DNA of 64,000 bases from Cardinalis cardinalis (Eukaryota; Chordata; Aves; Passeriformes; Cardinalidae). The DNA is taken from contig JACDOX010000155.1 in assembly GCA_014549065.1 (NCBI GenBank), forward strand, positions 1,039,631 through 1,103,630, written 5' to 3'. Within the stretch, counting starts at the first letter, position 1; every line of letters begins with the position of its first letter. The notes beneath the pieces were generated by a model that was not told the DNA's origin, searched no databases, and saw only the letters and a program-made list of their open reading frames with translations. The translations under genes and the position numbers were made by a program. This document shows positions 12,431-25,729 of this stretch, one piece after another.

Positions 12431-12960
12431 GTTTCAATGCCATAGGACATCTGTATTAACATGAGCAAATTATTTTGGTAGGGATTCAATTTCATAAATG
12501 TGGCCTGAAATGCTGTTCCATAAGCACTATAATGCTTTTTTTCCTTCTCACCAAAATGAATAAAAACTTTACGATAGGTTCAGCACAGTACTTAAGTATT
12601 TGTTTTGTTAATTTCTTAAAACAAATTGGATTCCCAGTAAATACAAAACTTGGACAGCTGCATTAAGCAAGCAGTGGGGAAGCAATCTCATAATGATTAT
12701 CATGCAGAAGCACACTACAGAAGAATTCCCAGAATTTCATCCAAACTGTTATTTGCTCTATTATAAACCTTCTATAAAACCCAATATAAAAATTCCTGAA
12801 GGAAGAGAAAGCATTTTTAAATATTTGCAAATACCCTCCAGTGATTAAAGAAATTTGTGGAGGATGAGATGTTAACAGATGACAACAGAATTAGGAGATA
12901 TGGTCTTCCTGTGTTGCTGCACTGAGAGGGAATCAGAGCACTTGTAACCATTTTTCCTTC
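12430..12960. other. AT-rich spacer, no gene
   Basis: Unique AT-rich sequence between two GC-rich patches. Nothing recognisable. Confidence 0.55.
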
Positions 12961-14300
12961 CAGCTGAAAGTTTGGGAAGCCAGACCACCTAGATTATGAC
13001 CCTGAGCCCTGCAGGGCATCGCCCCAGGCTCCCAGAGGAGCTGACCCCACACACAGCAGGTGTGGGGGTCTCATCCCCCAGGGAGCCTCTGGGGCTTCAG
13101 CCACCAGCAGGAGCTGGGGTGGAAATTGCTCTTGTGGCTGCAAGGCATCTGAGCAGGTGGGACTAATGGATCTGAACACAAGCCTCAGCTGCCTGGGATT
13201 TTGCATGGGGGGCGTGTTTGTGCATTTCTGTGTCTGAATTTCTTTATCTATGGCTGGAGGGCAGGAGGACACAGGGCAGGCTGAGCCTTGCCTGATGCTC
13301 TCACCAAGTGTGCAGGAGCTGGTGCACAGGCCAGGGCTGNCACAGCAGCACCACGTGTGCTCACCTGTTGTCTCTTACCTTTTGCACAGAATTTGTCTTT
13401 CAGAAACAAAATAGCTGTGCACAGCAATTTTCATACTGCTTTGAGGGNACTTTCAAGCTTTCTGCAGTGATATATGAACTCATCCCCTTGGTGCTGCCAG
13501 AAAGGAGGCCAGTGAGGAAACATCCCCTACAACCCATTGGGTTAGAACACACCCAACTCTAATTATCATTTATCTAACCTTGAAAAAAACCCCCACTGTA
13601 AAGCAGAATATTATTGAAAAAAGATGACAAATAAAATCTGTCATCCCACGGAGCAGCCCTTTGCGGATTNAACAGCGAAGGCAAGCTCCCAGGAAACAGG
13701 GGTTTGGGATCCTTCCAAACAAAAACATTGGGCCAAAAAAATTGGAATCTCTCTTCTGTGAGTAACTAATTAGACTTTGACAAGTCTTACAGCCATTATC
13801 ATCCCTCCACAGGCCTCTGCAGGACATGCTGCCACATGGAACATCATTTTGGTGAGCTCCAGAGCCCCTGGGAAGGAAGGGAAGTGTCCACGTGTGTGCC
13901 TTGAGCAGTGCAAAGCCAGTGCTAATGAAGCCACCTCCCAGAAGGGCTGCTTGGCATGGGTGCAACACCACACTGACATTTTCTGTGGCCAGAGATCCCA
14001 CCTGGGGTTGCTCAGTGATTTTTGCACCTTGCTGCCTGAAGGTTTTGCTCTCACTATTCTGGCTGTACCAGTCCCTGGGACTGAACTGAAGACACCCAAC
14101 ACATCTCTCCTTGTTACTTCTATCTCCCCTGTGTGGTCCCTTCCAAATGGACTCCTAAAGCTCTNGGGAAAGGAGCAATGTCCAGCTGTCACAGCCCCTC
14201 CCTCACCTGTGCAGGGGCTGAACAGGGACTCCCCCAGCCACCATCCATGGCCTCATAATCCCAGTGCTTCTGTCAGCCTTGGAGCACCCAGCTGACACTG
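12960..14300. other. GC-rich patches, no supported gene
   Basis: GC-rich stretches at about 12990-13370 and 13770-14300 carry mutually overlapping frames on both strands: 172 codons forward at 13777-14295, and 143 and 140 codons reverse. None contains a motif I recognise, and a TAATTA-containing AT-rich gap lies between the patches. I treat all of these frames as chance. Confidence 0.45.
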
Positions 14301-17300
14301 GAAGATGCAATTTTCAACCCACTCACTGATTTAATGCAGATAATCTTCTGAAGGGGCTGTTTGTAGAGATTGTACTCTTCCCTTGAGGATTTAGGAGGAC
14401 AAACCACCACAAGGATTTGATACTTGATCACAGAGAGCAGCAAAAGTAACTGCCCATAGGATGTGGAGTCCTGCACTACTGTGCTCATGTGCAGACCCTA
14501 TAGAACATAANCCTAAATGTGTGTATATCCATATGTAGAAAAAAACCACCTCATTTCTTCTTCACACAGAGAATGCCACACCTCCTGACGATTTTTCACA
14601 TTTCTCAACCTAGGAAGGCAGAGCAGACATTTCTGTGGGGAAAAATCAGCTCCCCAGATCTGGGGACATCTTGTACTCCACCCCTGCTGCCAGGGATGGA
14701 GAAGACGGGCAAAGCCTGCCAGTGACCACAGGGTAAATCCAGGGCAATGAATAAAGTCAACATTCAGTTGCAAGCAGTATACTAATTTACCCACAGGTTA
14801 GAAGTGTCTACTGCTGTTTCATTAAATAATAATTCCTGTAAATTTGAAAGCATAACTGCAANCAACCCTAAAGGCACGGCGTTCCTATTGTCACTGTCAC
14901 TAAACCACCATACTTATTTCCACACNGTACAAGGTATCGTTAATATTCTCACACAACCTTACCTCCTCACAAATTTCTATCAGAAGTTCAGGAGACTGTG
15001 CTTCCTCCTAGATGTGGTTTTGTGCCTACAAACATGCACCAAGGCAGGAGATCCCCGTGGTGTTCCAAGCAGAGTCATGTGCCGGGGCTGCTCTCCTCCA
15101 CAGCTTCAGGAGATCAGCTGCAAGCTGGGAAAACACACATTTTTGGAAAGAGTACAGCCCCTGAAGAGTGTTACCAGGAATAGAGGCACTTAAAAAACAC
15201 CTGGAAGTTCTGCAGCTCTTTTAATGCTGGGCCTCATTCATGACTGGGCTTTATGTTCATGCTGATGAACCTTTCTTTATTTTAGCAAAGTTACACTACA
15301 ATAAAATGAAAACACTAGACAGATTATTCCAATCCACCATAACTTGGTACTTCTTAATTTCTTTTTTTTTTAATTGTAAGAATGCCTTAAAATACCAGGG
15401 TGTATTTTTTACCCCTGGGTCTCTAAATACCACCTGTCTTCTATATTGCTATTTTTCAGACAGAAAATGCTGCTGAACCAAACTGTCCACCCTGTTCTGT
15501 AACCCACTGGACTGGCTCAATTGTCAGGATTAACTAAATGAATAAATAAATAATTATTTTAGAGATAACTGTTCATGCTTATTCAAATTATGTTTTATGT
15601 TTGCTACTTTAAACTATAGATGTATGCATTTTTTAAAAACCAATGCAAAAATTAAAGGGAAATACAGCAGAGATTATGCATTTTGCCACATGAGTAAAAC
15701 GTCTCCAACCTTGGTAGTGGTAANGCGAAAACTGTGTGAGGAAGCATAAGAAATGAAAATGAAATGGGGAAATCTATTTTTCCTTCTCTCAATGCCTTCC
15801 CTCTCTCAATGCAGTGTGCTTTCTGTTTGGGGATGCATTAGCCATCAGTGGAAACTGATGTATTTGAAATGGAAACAAAGAAAACCTACCACTCTTGCTA
15901 AACTACAATGGTTTGATCTCAAAAATATACCAAAATTGCAAAAAAAAATTATTTTTCATGATTTATCAGAATTGTGTGTGTGGCAGCTGAAAGGATAAAA
16001 CAGATGAATACTCCATGAGCCACTGGTTTCTGAGGAAGTGCAGGGCAGGATTGCTGTGCTGGTGTCTCCATCTAGAATCCTTTCTCTCTGTGGACTCGTA
16101 GGCACCTCGTATTTTAAATTCCTTGCACTGCACCAGGGTTATGGTACTATGTTACAAAGTTATTCAGAAACCTGATTGGCCATGTTCCTGCAATACATTT
16201 TCCTAACCCCAAGATAAAGATCCATGCATCTCTTTACCCTTTAAACAAAAAAGCTATTGTAATAGCATGTAGTGTGATGCATGGCATGAATACCAAAACA
16301 TGTACATGCACTGCTAAACTGTTTAAGTATGGAAGAAGTAGTGTCTAATAGCATCAGGAAATTGAAATTTAAAAATTTTTCTCACTCACTTATTTGATGA
16401 GAACTGGGCTGCTGACAGGTGAAGCAGAAAGTCATTTTTCAAGTTAAATGCCAAGTGGTTATATAGCATAATATTCAGTCAAAATTAACCACCTCACTGC
16501 TGCATTGACATACAGCATATTTAATGGCAACTGTTTCTGCAAAGAAAACTATAGACCCTGGGGAGTTCTAAGAAATGGAAAGAAAATCTTAATAATACTT
16601 CAGTTACTTGCTAGAAACAAAGAATGATAGTGTGCCCTAACTCATGGCAGAGAGAACAAAACATAACTATTTGTCAAAATTAGAAATATAATTTTTTNAA
16701 GTCTGTTCCACATGCAAATTGCATGTTTTAAGTCAACAGATGTGCCTACCTAATTTAGGAGCCAGTTTGGACCCACAACACAATGCAGGGACAGAAGAAA
16801 AGCTTTTTGGTGCATTTCAAAAAGTTCTTTGCAGAATCTCAGTCTCAGGGTCCTGCACAATCACATCTTTAAGATTTTGGGACTCACTGTCATCTCTGAG
16901 GACTTCACACAGAGCTTCAAGCTATGGATTGAAAGTGCAAATCTCTCTCCAGTGAGAAATTTGCTTCCATCTTTGGCATTTAGTCTAGATTTAATCCAGA
17001 TTAAATTATTTAGGAACAAAAGAGTAAAATATATTCTGAATGCCTTTTGAAGTCGTGGGAGCTGAGCTGATAACCCAGCTAGCACTCAAACCCTGAACAG
17101 ACAGCCTGATTGAGGGATTGCACTCTTAACTGGGGGGTATTTTTCATGTATTTGTTTGCTTTTCAAAACATAGTAACTATTCCTTGCATGCAAAAACTTC
17201 TTTGTGGGATAGGCTACAAGGAATTTCTTTTCATGCTGAAAAAAAAAACCCTGACCCACAAAAAGGAAATTTTATTTTTCAAATAATCAAAGCACTTAAA

Positions 17301-20200
17301 AATTAAATTCAGAGAGAAAGGAAGCACAAGTGGACAGTAAACAGAATTTTTAAATTAGAATAAACNCCTATGTATAGTAGAAAACCAGGGGAAATGGTAG
17401 GCAGTGGCACACTAAAAAAACATGTATTACTCTCTTTTGCTAGCCTTCTCTCATAAAAATTTACACTGCAGGTGGTAAAATTAAAAAGGAGCAGAGCAGG
17501 AGAAAACACCAGGGAAATGAGTTTTGGTGGGATTTCCAGTTTTACAGCATTTAAATTGCATTTTGATTTTCTTTCTCAATATCTGAAGGGGCCAGGCAGG
17601 GACCCCAGCCTGGGTGCATCCATGGGAAGGGATGGAGAGAGCACACAGGGCTGGGTGCTGTAAGAAACACCTCCCTCCAAAGAGGAATGGACAGACTCAC
17701 AGCAGCCAGGAGGCTGCCAGGAGGCCCAGGGAGCAAGGGGAATGTCTGGAGGATAAGCAAAGCAGGGAAAATCAGAGATCTAACCCAAAGAAAGTCCTCA
17801 AAAACAAAGGCAGGGACAAACTCTTAAGGCCAAAGATCTGCCTGTCCCTTCTCATCAGTAAAGTCAGGCTTCATAAATGAGTATATTGTGAAGGGAGATT
17901 ATTGAAGAGAAAAGCATAGATGGCTTTTTGTATATATCAAAATTCTTTCTTTTGCCTTGACAGGATCAAGCAAATAATTCCTCAAAAAGTCACAGAGCTA
18001 TTCAACAGGTGAACAGCTGCCAAGACAATTTGAAAACTCCACATTATGGTCCATCATGTAACTCATGTTTGCTCAGTAAATATTATTCTCTTGGGACATC
18101 TCATGCAGAGAAACAGATGCCAGTTGATGACCCAACCTTTTCCTGGTCTTTCACTATTGTTTATGTGAAAGAAATACAGGTAGATATTTATAAATAGAAA
18201 TTCCTCAAATCTCACCAAAGTGATGTTTCCTNATGTTCTGCTCCTCTTCTGTGCAATATATCTGAGGTTTTGCTGGTAGAACCCCAGGGAGGGGAGGTGG
18301 GGGAAGAAAGATTGTAGTTAACATATATGAAACTATCTTGAGGATTTATGGCGTATGTGGAAAGAAAAAAACCCACAGATTTGTATAATTTTTACTAGAA
18401 AAAGATGTATTGAGCTGGCAGCAGCAGTAAGATGAAGGGAAATCACAAAATCCTTCATAGTATTATATAAAAATTGTCAAAGTGTTGGGATACCCTAATC
18501 ACCCATAAGCCAGCTGAAAATAAAGTGTATTTATACTGGAATTTTTCAGCAGCTTTGGACAGTAGTTTAGCTTTGTTGTAAGTTGTAATATTCCACAAAA
18601 TACTGCTTATTTGATCTTGTCATAGAATACAGTAATAAAAGAACTGTAAATGTATCTTATTTATCAGCATGTCTGCNCATTTGGGTTATCACAGGAGACA
18701 TGGGTTGTTTTTCCTTGAAGGAACTGAAATGTCTGGTGGTTACTTTAGATGAAAACAGAAACAACAAAAAGCACTACAGAGATATTTCTTTTGGTGGTTG
18801 AATGTGATGCTTCTTTCCAATTATATCTTATACACAGTTATTAGAATATGGTTTAAGGGGTTTTGTGACAAAAAGAGAATACATCTAAAATGCACACCAT
18901 TATTAGCAGTACCCAGTAATGTTCTGCTGCATGTTAGAATTTATGTAATAAAAATGTTAAACAGCCAGTGATTGGATTTGTTTACAGGATCTAAAGAGGG
19001 GAATTGGGAAGAACCCATGAATAACTTGCCTTGGAGGAGTCTTTTCTAACTGGATACAGATGGATTGGACCTGGAAGAAGAGANTGATGCAAAGTGACTG
19101 TAAAACATTATTCACTTACATTATTACTTGGAGTGTACTGACTATCAGGAGGAGGTTTCTTCATGGTCAATCAATAGTGCCCTGGCATTAAAATATTTTT
19201 AACGTGACTCATGAAACTTGCTCTGGCAGAAAACAGGGAAGAAAAGGAAAGAAAGCATGGGGGGAAAAAAATCCCACAACAATCTCTCCCCAGAGAGCCA
19301 GTGTGGAGCCAGATTCCCCAGGAGAAGGCGGCTGCAGGACTCCCCTAGATGAGGCAGGAGTGCTCCCAGCCCTGGCCACCCTGGCCCCACGTGTCCCAGG
19401 GCTGCTGTGGTGCACCAAACACAAACCCTTCCCTGGAATTCAGTTTTGCCAGAGGCACCTCCCTTTTAGAGGCATTTCCCCTGGGAAGACAAACTAGGAG
19501 CACCCCCTGCTCCCTCTCTCAGTCCTCCCCTGGCCATCTCTTCTCCTTGCTATTTCCCTCATCAGACAGATCCAATTATGGTCCTGAAACTTAAAGGTAC
19601 CTCCTGTACATTACTAATCCTGACTTATACATGTTCTTTTCCCTGCTATACTGCTAAGCAGGAGCCCACAGGATTCTCATATTTCAGTTAAGCAGCTCAA
19701 AGTAATTTCCCTGGAATTGATATTAAATTCTGTAGCATGAATGCTTCTGTGTATGGATATAAGGATGTGAGTGCATGTGAAGAATTTTTGCAGAACAANT
19801 AGCACTTATTAAAATCAATTATCTCTTATAATTGAATGAGATAACTTTAGAGATTAAGTAACAGGGGAAAAAAAAAGTCTAAAAAGGTGAAAACAGAAAC
19901 TACACAGAGGACAGTGTATTATTTAATGGCAATGCTTTGCTCCAGAGGAAATAATGACCAATTTTATCCTCCCAGAAAGAAAGGATCAAACTTTTGGATG
20001 TGTAACAGAATTTAGTAGTAAGTTCTAAAAATCATATTCATTCAGCAATACTTAATGCCCTAATTTACTTCTAATGTACTTTGAGACTGTGAAATCTGTA
20101 TTTTAATATCTGATAAAAACCAAAAATGAACAGCATTTTCTATTGTCAGAAATGTAAAAACTGGGAAGATGAATTATCCCAATTCCTGAGTGTATGGCAT
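14300..20200. other. Long AT-rich noncoding stretch, no gene
   Basis: Unique sequence with frames of 129 codons or fewer and no domains. It includes an AAAT-type microsatellite at about 15535-15555, a pyrimidine-rich run near 19500-19560, and a G-rich run at about 18285-18305 with only three G tracts. No RNA gene or transposon was recognised. Confidence 0.55.
15535..15555. repeat. Short (AAAT)n microsatellite
   Basis: About four to five imperfect AAAT/AATA units in an AT-rich setting. Confidence 0.6.
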
Positions 20201-22300
20201 ATCTCAAAATAAATCTGCAATAACAATTCCATTAATTCAGCATATGCATCTGGTTTGTGTTACCTGACTAGAGATAGAGAGGTTGATGTTAATATCTAAT
20301 AATTTACTTATTTATTCTTTGAATTTTTTTGTCTGTTAAGATTGTTACTTCCCAGTGCTAATTATATCAACATCTATAAATAATTTAAATCAAAGCAAAC
20401 TTAACAGTATATAAATGTTGTACAGCTAGGCCTTCAGTAAAGCTTTATTTTTTCTAAGGCTTTATTTTTTAAGTAACTTACTACTATGGAAGTAGTAAGA
20501 TACTCTCAGGAATTCACAAATGTCAATGCCAAAGCTGAATATACAATTTTAACNGTGTCCCTCATGCTGTCATACATCAGTGATGGACAAGTCTGTTGAT
20601 TTATATGATTATTACTGCTGGTTTAGTAGATTGTTTTAAAGATATAAAGCACTTTTATATCAATCTTCTTCAAAAATATAAGACTTTCTGAGTTGGAGGT
20701 CTCATGCTGACCTTTCAAGAGGGTGACTGCTACCCACAAGGAGCTTGGTCAAGAAAACTCCATGCCATTGTTTGCTTCTTTTTTTTTTAAACTATATATT
20801 AGATAAGCAAATCACTAGCAAAAAATCTACTGATTAGCTTCTCCCCTCCTCCCTCCACCGTGAAAATATCCTGATTAGCTCCACCACAGATCCCACTCCA
20901 AATAATGCTGCTGCCAGTTTTGATATAAGACTTACATTTCATTAACATGCAAGCCATGATCTTGGAATTCTTAAAATTATTATACCTGCGTTACAGAAAA
21001 CAACTTTTTAAAATAATGTGCAAAAAAAACCTTTTTAACATAAAATTTTCACACGTGGATTCGCGAAAATATAAAGCATAAAAGAATCAAAAGAGACAAA
21101 ACCAAAATAAGCCAAGAACCAATACAAAAAAAAAAAAAGACGAAAACAAAAAAAAGGAAAACAACAAAACCCNTCAAAACCCAAGCAATTGCTACTGGAA
21201 AAATGGGCAATATCAAGGGTTTTTCTTCTCCCTGGAAAGCACTTCCATGTTGGTCTGGCTTATGCTTAAATGAAAAGAACAGGTCAGGGATAACACAAAG
21301 TAATTTAAAGGACTTACACTGCAATACATAGGATTGCCCACAGCTACACCTTGCAATCACCCAGTTCATATTTTAGGTCCTGACATAAGAGTTCATAGTA
21401 TTTTACAATTCTATGTTCCATGTCAGTGGCTGACTGTGGAGTTGAATATCAGTCCTATTTAAATCTGCAAGAAAATAGCTGCAGGTGACATAACCTTTCA
21501 TGTAGTACCACTGTGTACATATACAAATAATTGAGGCTCTTGACCCTGTCTACGCACATACAACTGTAAGTACAAACTTGACATTTTGATACTGCTTGTA
21601 GCCTTTCCCGTTGTTATTTTCTGTTTCAATAATCCATTGCAGGTAGAAAAATGAAAGAAGGAAGCATGAATGATTAATGCTGTCAAGGTAAAATAATGTA
21701 TTTAGAAAAATCTATAAATCTGTTATTTGTGGCATTTTAAAACTAAACATGACACTCTTCGGTGCCATTCAGGCTCTTTTACAGCAGATAAATGTAAACG
21801 TTTTGCAGGAACAATGGCAGCACAACCCTTTGAACACTGGTTTTGGCACCAAAAGTTAAAGGGATCTGCTGTAAACTTCTGTGTATAAATGAATATTAAA
21901 CAGAGATGAATATTCATANGGTGTTATTAATATTTAATGTATATGTATGATGAAAAGTGAATGTGAATAAAATGCTTTTTCTATACAAGCTTCCTGCCTT
22001 TATCTTCCTGACTGTGTCCACACATGGATTATGGCCTTATCTCTGGTATTTTTTCCAGTCTGCAACTGTAAACTGAATGTTTGGAATGGACTATATTTAT
22101 ATTTCTGAAAATATTTAGCATACCTACCTTGCTGTCAGACAGGACAATATGCCTCCTTAGCCACNTGATATATTTTAGATATATATGTTCACATAAATAT
22201 AAAAATATTTTGCTCTATATTTAGTAGTTGACATTAAACTTTGAATCAACAATGAGACAGCTGAAGACCTGATGACTGATTTCGGATAGTTTGAATTTTC
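20200..22300. other. AT-rich noncoding stretch, partly enhancer-like
   Basis: The parts at about 20220-20420 and 21710-21930 are complex, non-repetitive and AT-rich, with the texture of conserved noncoding DNA, but I cannot test conservation. An A-rich low-complexity run lies at about 21124-21165. A 106-codon reverse frame over that run is an F/V/L-rich artefact of it. Confidence 0.4.
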
Positions 22301-25300
22301 CTTGGACTATTTTTATCTTAAAAAAAAAACTATGGAAGAATAAGGACCACATTTNCCCTCCTTTCTGGGACCAGCCTTGCACAGAGCCCGGTGCTTTGTT
22401 CAGCAGGAGTGCAGGTCCAGCTCTCCTGAAGCCACTGCAGCCCAGGAGCTGGGCATGCCCTCACACTCCCAGGCTGCAGGCAGCTCCCTGGGGACACCCC
22501 AAAGTGACAATAAATTATCAATACCACTTGGAATTGAAAGAGACCCTTGCACAACAGTGCAGATGTTAAATGACATCAGCCCCCCACCAATCTGCACTTC
22601 TGCTGTTTTCTTTCACCTCTGAAATGACAGCCAGGCAATCAAGGCAAACGTTGGAGTATAAACAAAATATTCTCTTCTAAAGTAGTGAGGAGCCTTTCAT
22701 GCTAACAAGATGTTTTCTCACTATGAAGACAAGAGCATACAACAAAGCCACAGCTATCTGCTAAAATGTCTTGGAGATGTTACATTTGTTAGGTGCTCCA
22801 GCAAGTCATTTAAAATTAAAGTTAATTAAATTAATGTGATATTAGCTGAATTGTTTCACTTGATAAATCTGTAAAGCCCAAACTGCACAGCTCAGGTTTC
22901 AGAGATGAGTGTATTAGCAATGCATGCAAATGATCAGAGTTTGCAGATTCAAAAAATAATTAAAGCAGATCTATATGGCTGGCAGCAAATTTCACCTGAA
23001 GTCACAGCAGCTGAAGGGCTTTAAAATGATGCTTATTGCTAGATATCCATACTGCCCTTGAAGTGTAATCTCAGTTTTAAGAGAAAAGTGTCCATACTTC
23101 CCATGATATTCAGACCCATTTTGCATACATTATTTTAATCCCCACTGTGCCCCTTTGCAGTCAATTAGGACTGTTAGATCCCACCTATAGAAAGCCCTTT
23201 CCACCTACTAGGTGTCACCCTGTAAGACAAGTGGCTTTGAAATTGTTTCCCTGCTCAAANGTCTGAAGAAATGATCATCCTTAATTCATGAAGAAATCAG
23301 AATGTTACCTAAGTCATGCCACGTAACACCTGAAAGGAACAATATATTTGAAAATTAAAATAAAATTATTTTACATGCCAAGTAAATACATATTGTTGCT
23401 GAAAGAAATTAGTTTCCTATATAGGAAAAGTTTACATCATTAACTTTTAAATTTCTCTTTTAGAAAAAAAGACTTACTGTTCTTTCTGTGATTTTTCTCT
23501 CCCTTCAGTTTGAGGAGCTGTGTTGCCCAGTAAAGGTTCCTTCCCATAATGCTGTTACTGTGTTCAGCTGCTGTTTAATTTCTCAGGCCAGAAAGTGAAA
23601 CCCAGAATACTCACTGTCACATATAAGGATAAAAAGTAACATAGGCAAAAAAATTCAAATTAAGTTTGCAGTCATAGTTGATTGGAATGCGCCTGAACTA
23701 CAAAACTTACTTAAAGATGCTTACTTCATCCAGCCAATGGGGTTTAATAATTTAAAATTAACTAAACTCTTTTAGTATAAAATATAATGGCTCTGTCAGA
23801 ATCGAAGAGCAGAATGTTAATTTAGGGTTTAAAATAATAATTCTGAAGAAATGGAAATGTCATTAAAAGGTAGTGGGTTTTTTTAAAATTTTAAGTTCAT
23901 AAAGGGACACCTTGAATTAATACAAGCCATTAAAATTACTCCCAGAGTGAGCAAAGACTTACAAATGTCAAAACCCTGAGTGAGCCAGAAAGAATTTAGC
24001 TCACACCTGAAATATTCTGGGTCATAAACATGAACATGTTCACATTGAATATACAGTAAAACTCATATGAATACTTTGCAAATCACGGAGTTCACAGGGA
24101 AGCATCTGTATTTCTGTGGGCAGTATTTTCTCAAATTCCCCTCCTGGAAATTCACCTCTGTGCACATCAGTGCTTGCCATCATTTCCAGCCATCGGCCAC
24201 CCTCTGTTCTCTGCACTCCCTTTTCACAGCTGCATGAAACTCCTAAGGAGCTCATTCTCTCCTTCACCAGCATCAGTGGAGGCAGGAATTAGCCCAAGTT
24301 CTGGCCANACCTTTTCCAGCAGTGAGCAGCAAGGGTGGCTGGTCCCAGGGGAACATTTCAAATAGTTTGAATGCTCTGGGGAAAGCAGTGTCCCCTGCCA
24401 GCTCCTGCAGGTCATGGGAAGCCAGTCACAAGGGTTTGGAATAAAACATATAACTGGGTTTGCTACAGCTGTATAGAAATTATTTTCCTAATATTCAGAT
24501 TAAAAAAAAAAGGAAATGAAGTGCTAGTCCCAGCAGCAGGGGTTACCTCACAGCTCTCCTGCTTGGTTTCTGATGAAAGTTCCTGCTCTGAACTGGGCGC
24601 TGCAGTAAGGCACTCTGCAAACAAGACTCCTGCTCTGCCAGCAGCACCCAGGACAGCCTTCCTTGTGCTTTAGCAAATCTNGGTTGGGGTTTCAGTCAAT
24701 GTTGAGACTTAAAAACTGATTAAAATAGAAATTATCATCCCATTAGACAGAAATTTGAGAGAAATGGATGTCAGAAGCAAGACAAACCACTCGAAACACT
24801 GATTTTGCACTGCAAAAGATGCATTGAGTCTTTTTCCATTGGAAGTGTAAAACATTGTCCCACCACAGTGATACTCCCACCCAAACAGCTGCTGTTACCT
24901 GGCCAGAGCCTTTTCACCAGTGCAGCTCCATTGGCCTCTCCCTCATGCACCACCAGGGCTGGAAAAGTGGCCATGAATTATAAACCAGAAGAGGTTATCT
25001 TTTAATTGCATGAAGAAGCAAAAAATTCCATTTCACACAGAAATACACACACCTTACATGCAAAATAATTCGCTTCCCGAGTGGGAAAACTTGTGAAGCT
25101 AATTTCTTGTGACTTTGCATGTCATAATGAGACTTCCTGGCCTAATGAAGTGTGAGCTCCTGCCTGTGCTGTTGGGAGACCTCTCTCACATGTGGATTCT
25201 CTGAAGTTGGTCTCTCAGTAGGAGCATTGATTTGGATTTCCCTCTCCCACCACCTACTTGCCTTTGGGAACTTGCTGCTCCTGAGACTTCCTGTCCCCTG

Positions 25301-25686
25301 TCAGAAATGGAATTGTCATCAGGAGCCCTGGCATCATCTGGATCACGGTTTACAGGCAGTTGCTGGAGCCCAGGACGGCCTCATATTATGTACCTTTGCA
25401 TAAAATATTGCTGAGAATCAAACTATCATTTCCACTCCATTCCAGGTCTGGCTCTTCCCAAAGAACCCCTCTCAGGTCCTCATGGTCCCTGTCCTCACAG
25501 CTCAGGATGTGGGAACACTGACCTGACAATATGCAAATACTCTTTACAACCTTAGCACATGTCAGCAGAAGTGCTTGTGTACACCACAGATTGCTCTGCC
25601 TGCAATCAGCCTCCCTGGCAGCAGCTAATGAGCCACCACACATTATGTGGTGACAGCAAAGAAAGGCAAAGGCTTCGGAGCAAAAA
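22300..25686. other. Noncoding stretch, no gene
   Basis: AT-rich unique sequence with a mildly GC-rich patch at 22370-22500. Frames are 100 codons or fewer and lack motifs. No repeats or RNA genes seen. Confidence 0.55.
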
Positions 25687-25726
25687 CCTGGAGGACATGA
25701 GCAGGACCTGGAGGACATGAACAGGA
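25687..25726. repeat. 20-bp tandem duplication
   Basis: Two adjacent 20-base copies, each beginning CCTGGAGGACATGA, differ at one base (G or A at the fifteenth position). The near identity points to a fairly recent slippage event. Confidence 0.85.
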
Positions 25727-25729
25727 CCC

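Noticed and set aside
13777..14295. 172-codon forward frame
   Set aside because: Overlapped by reverse frames of similar length, with no recognisable motif and an N inside. Treated as chance.
18285..18305. G-rich run considered as a G-quadruplex
   Set aside because: Only three separated tracts of three or more G; the rule needs four.
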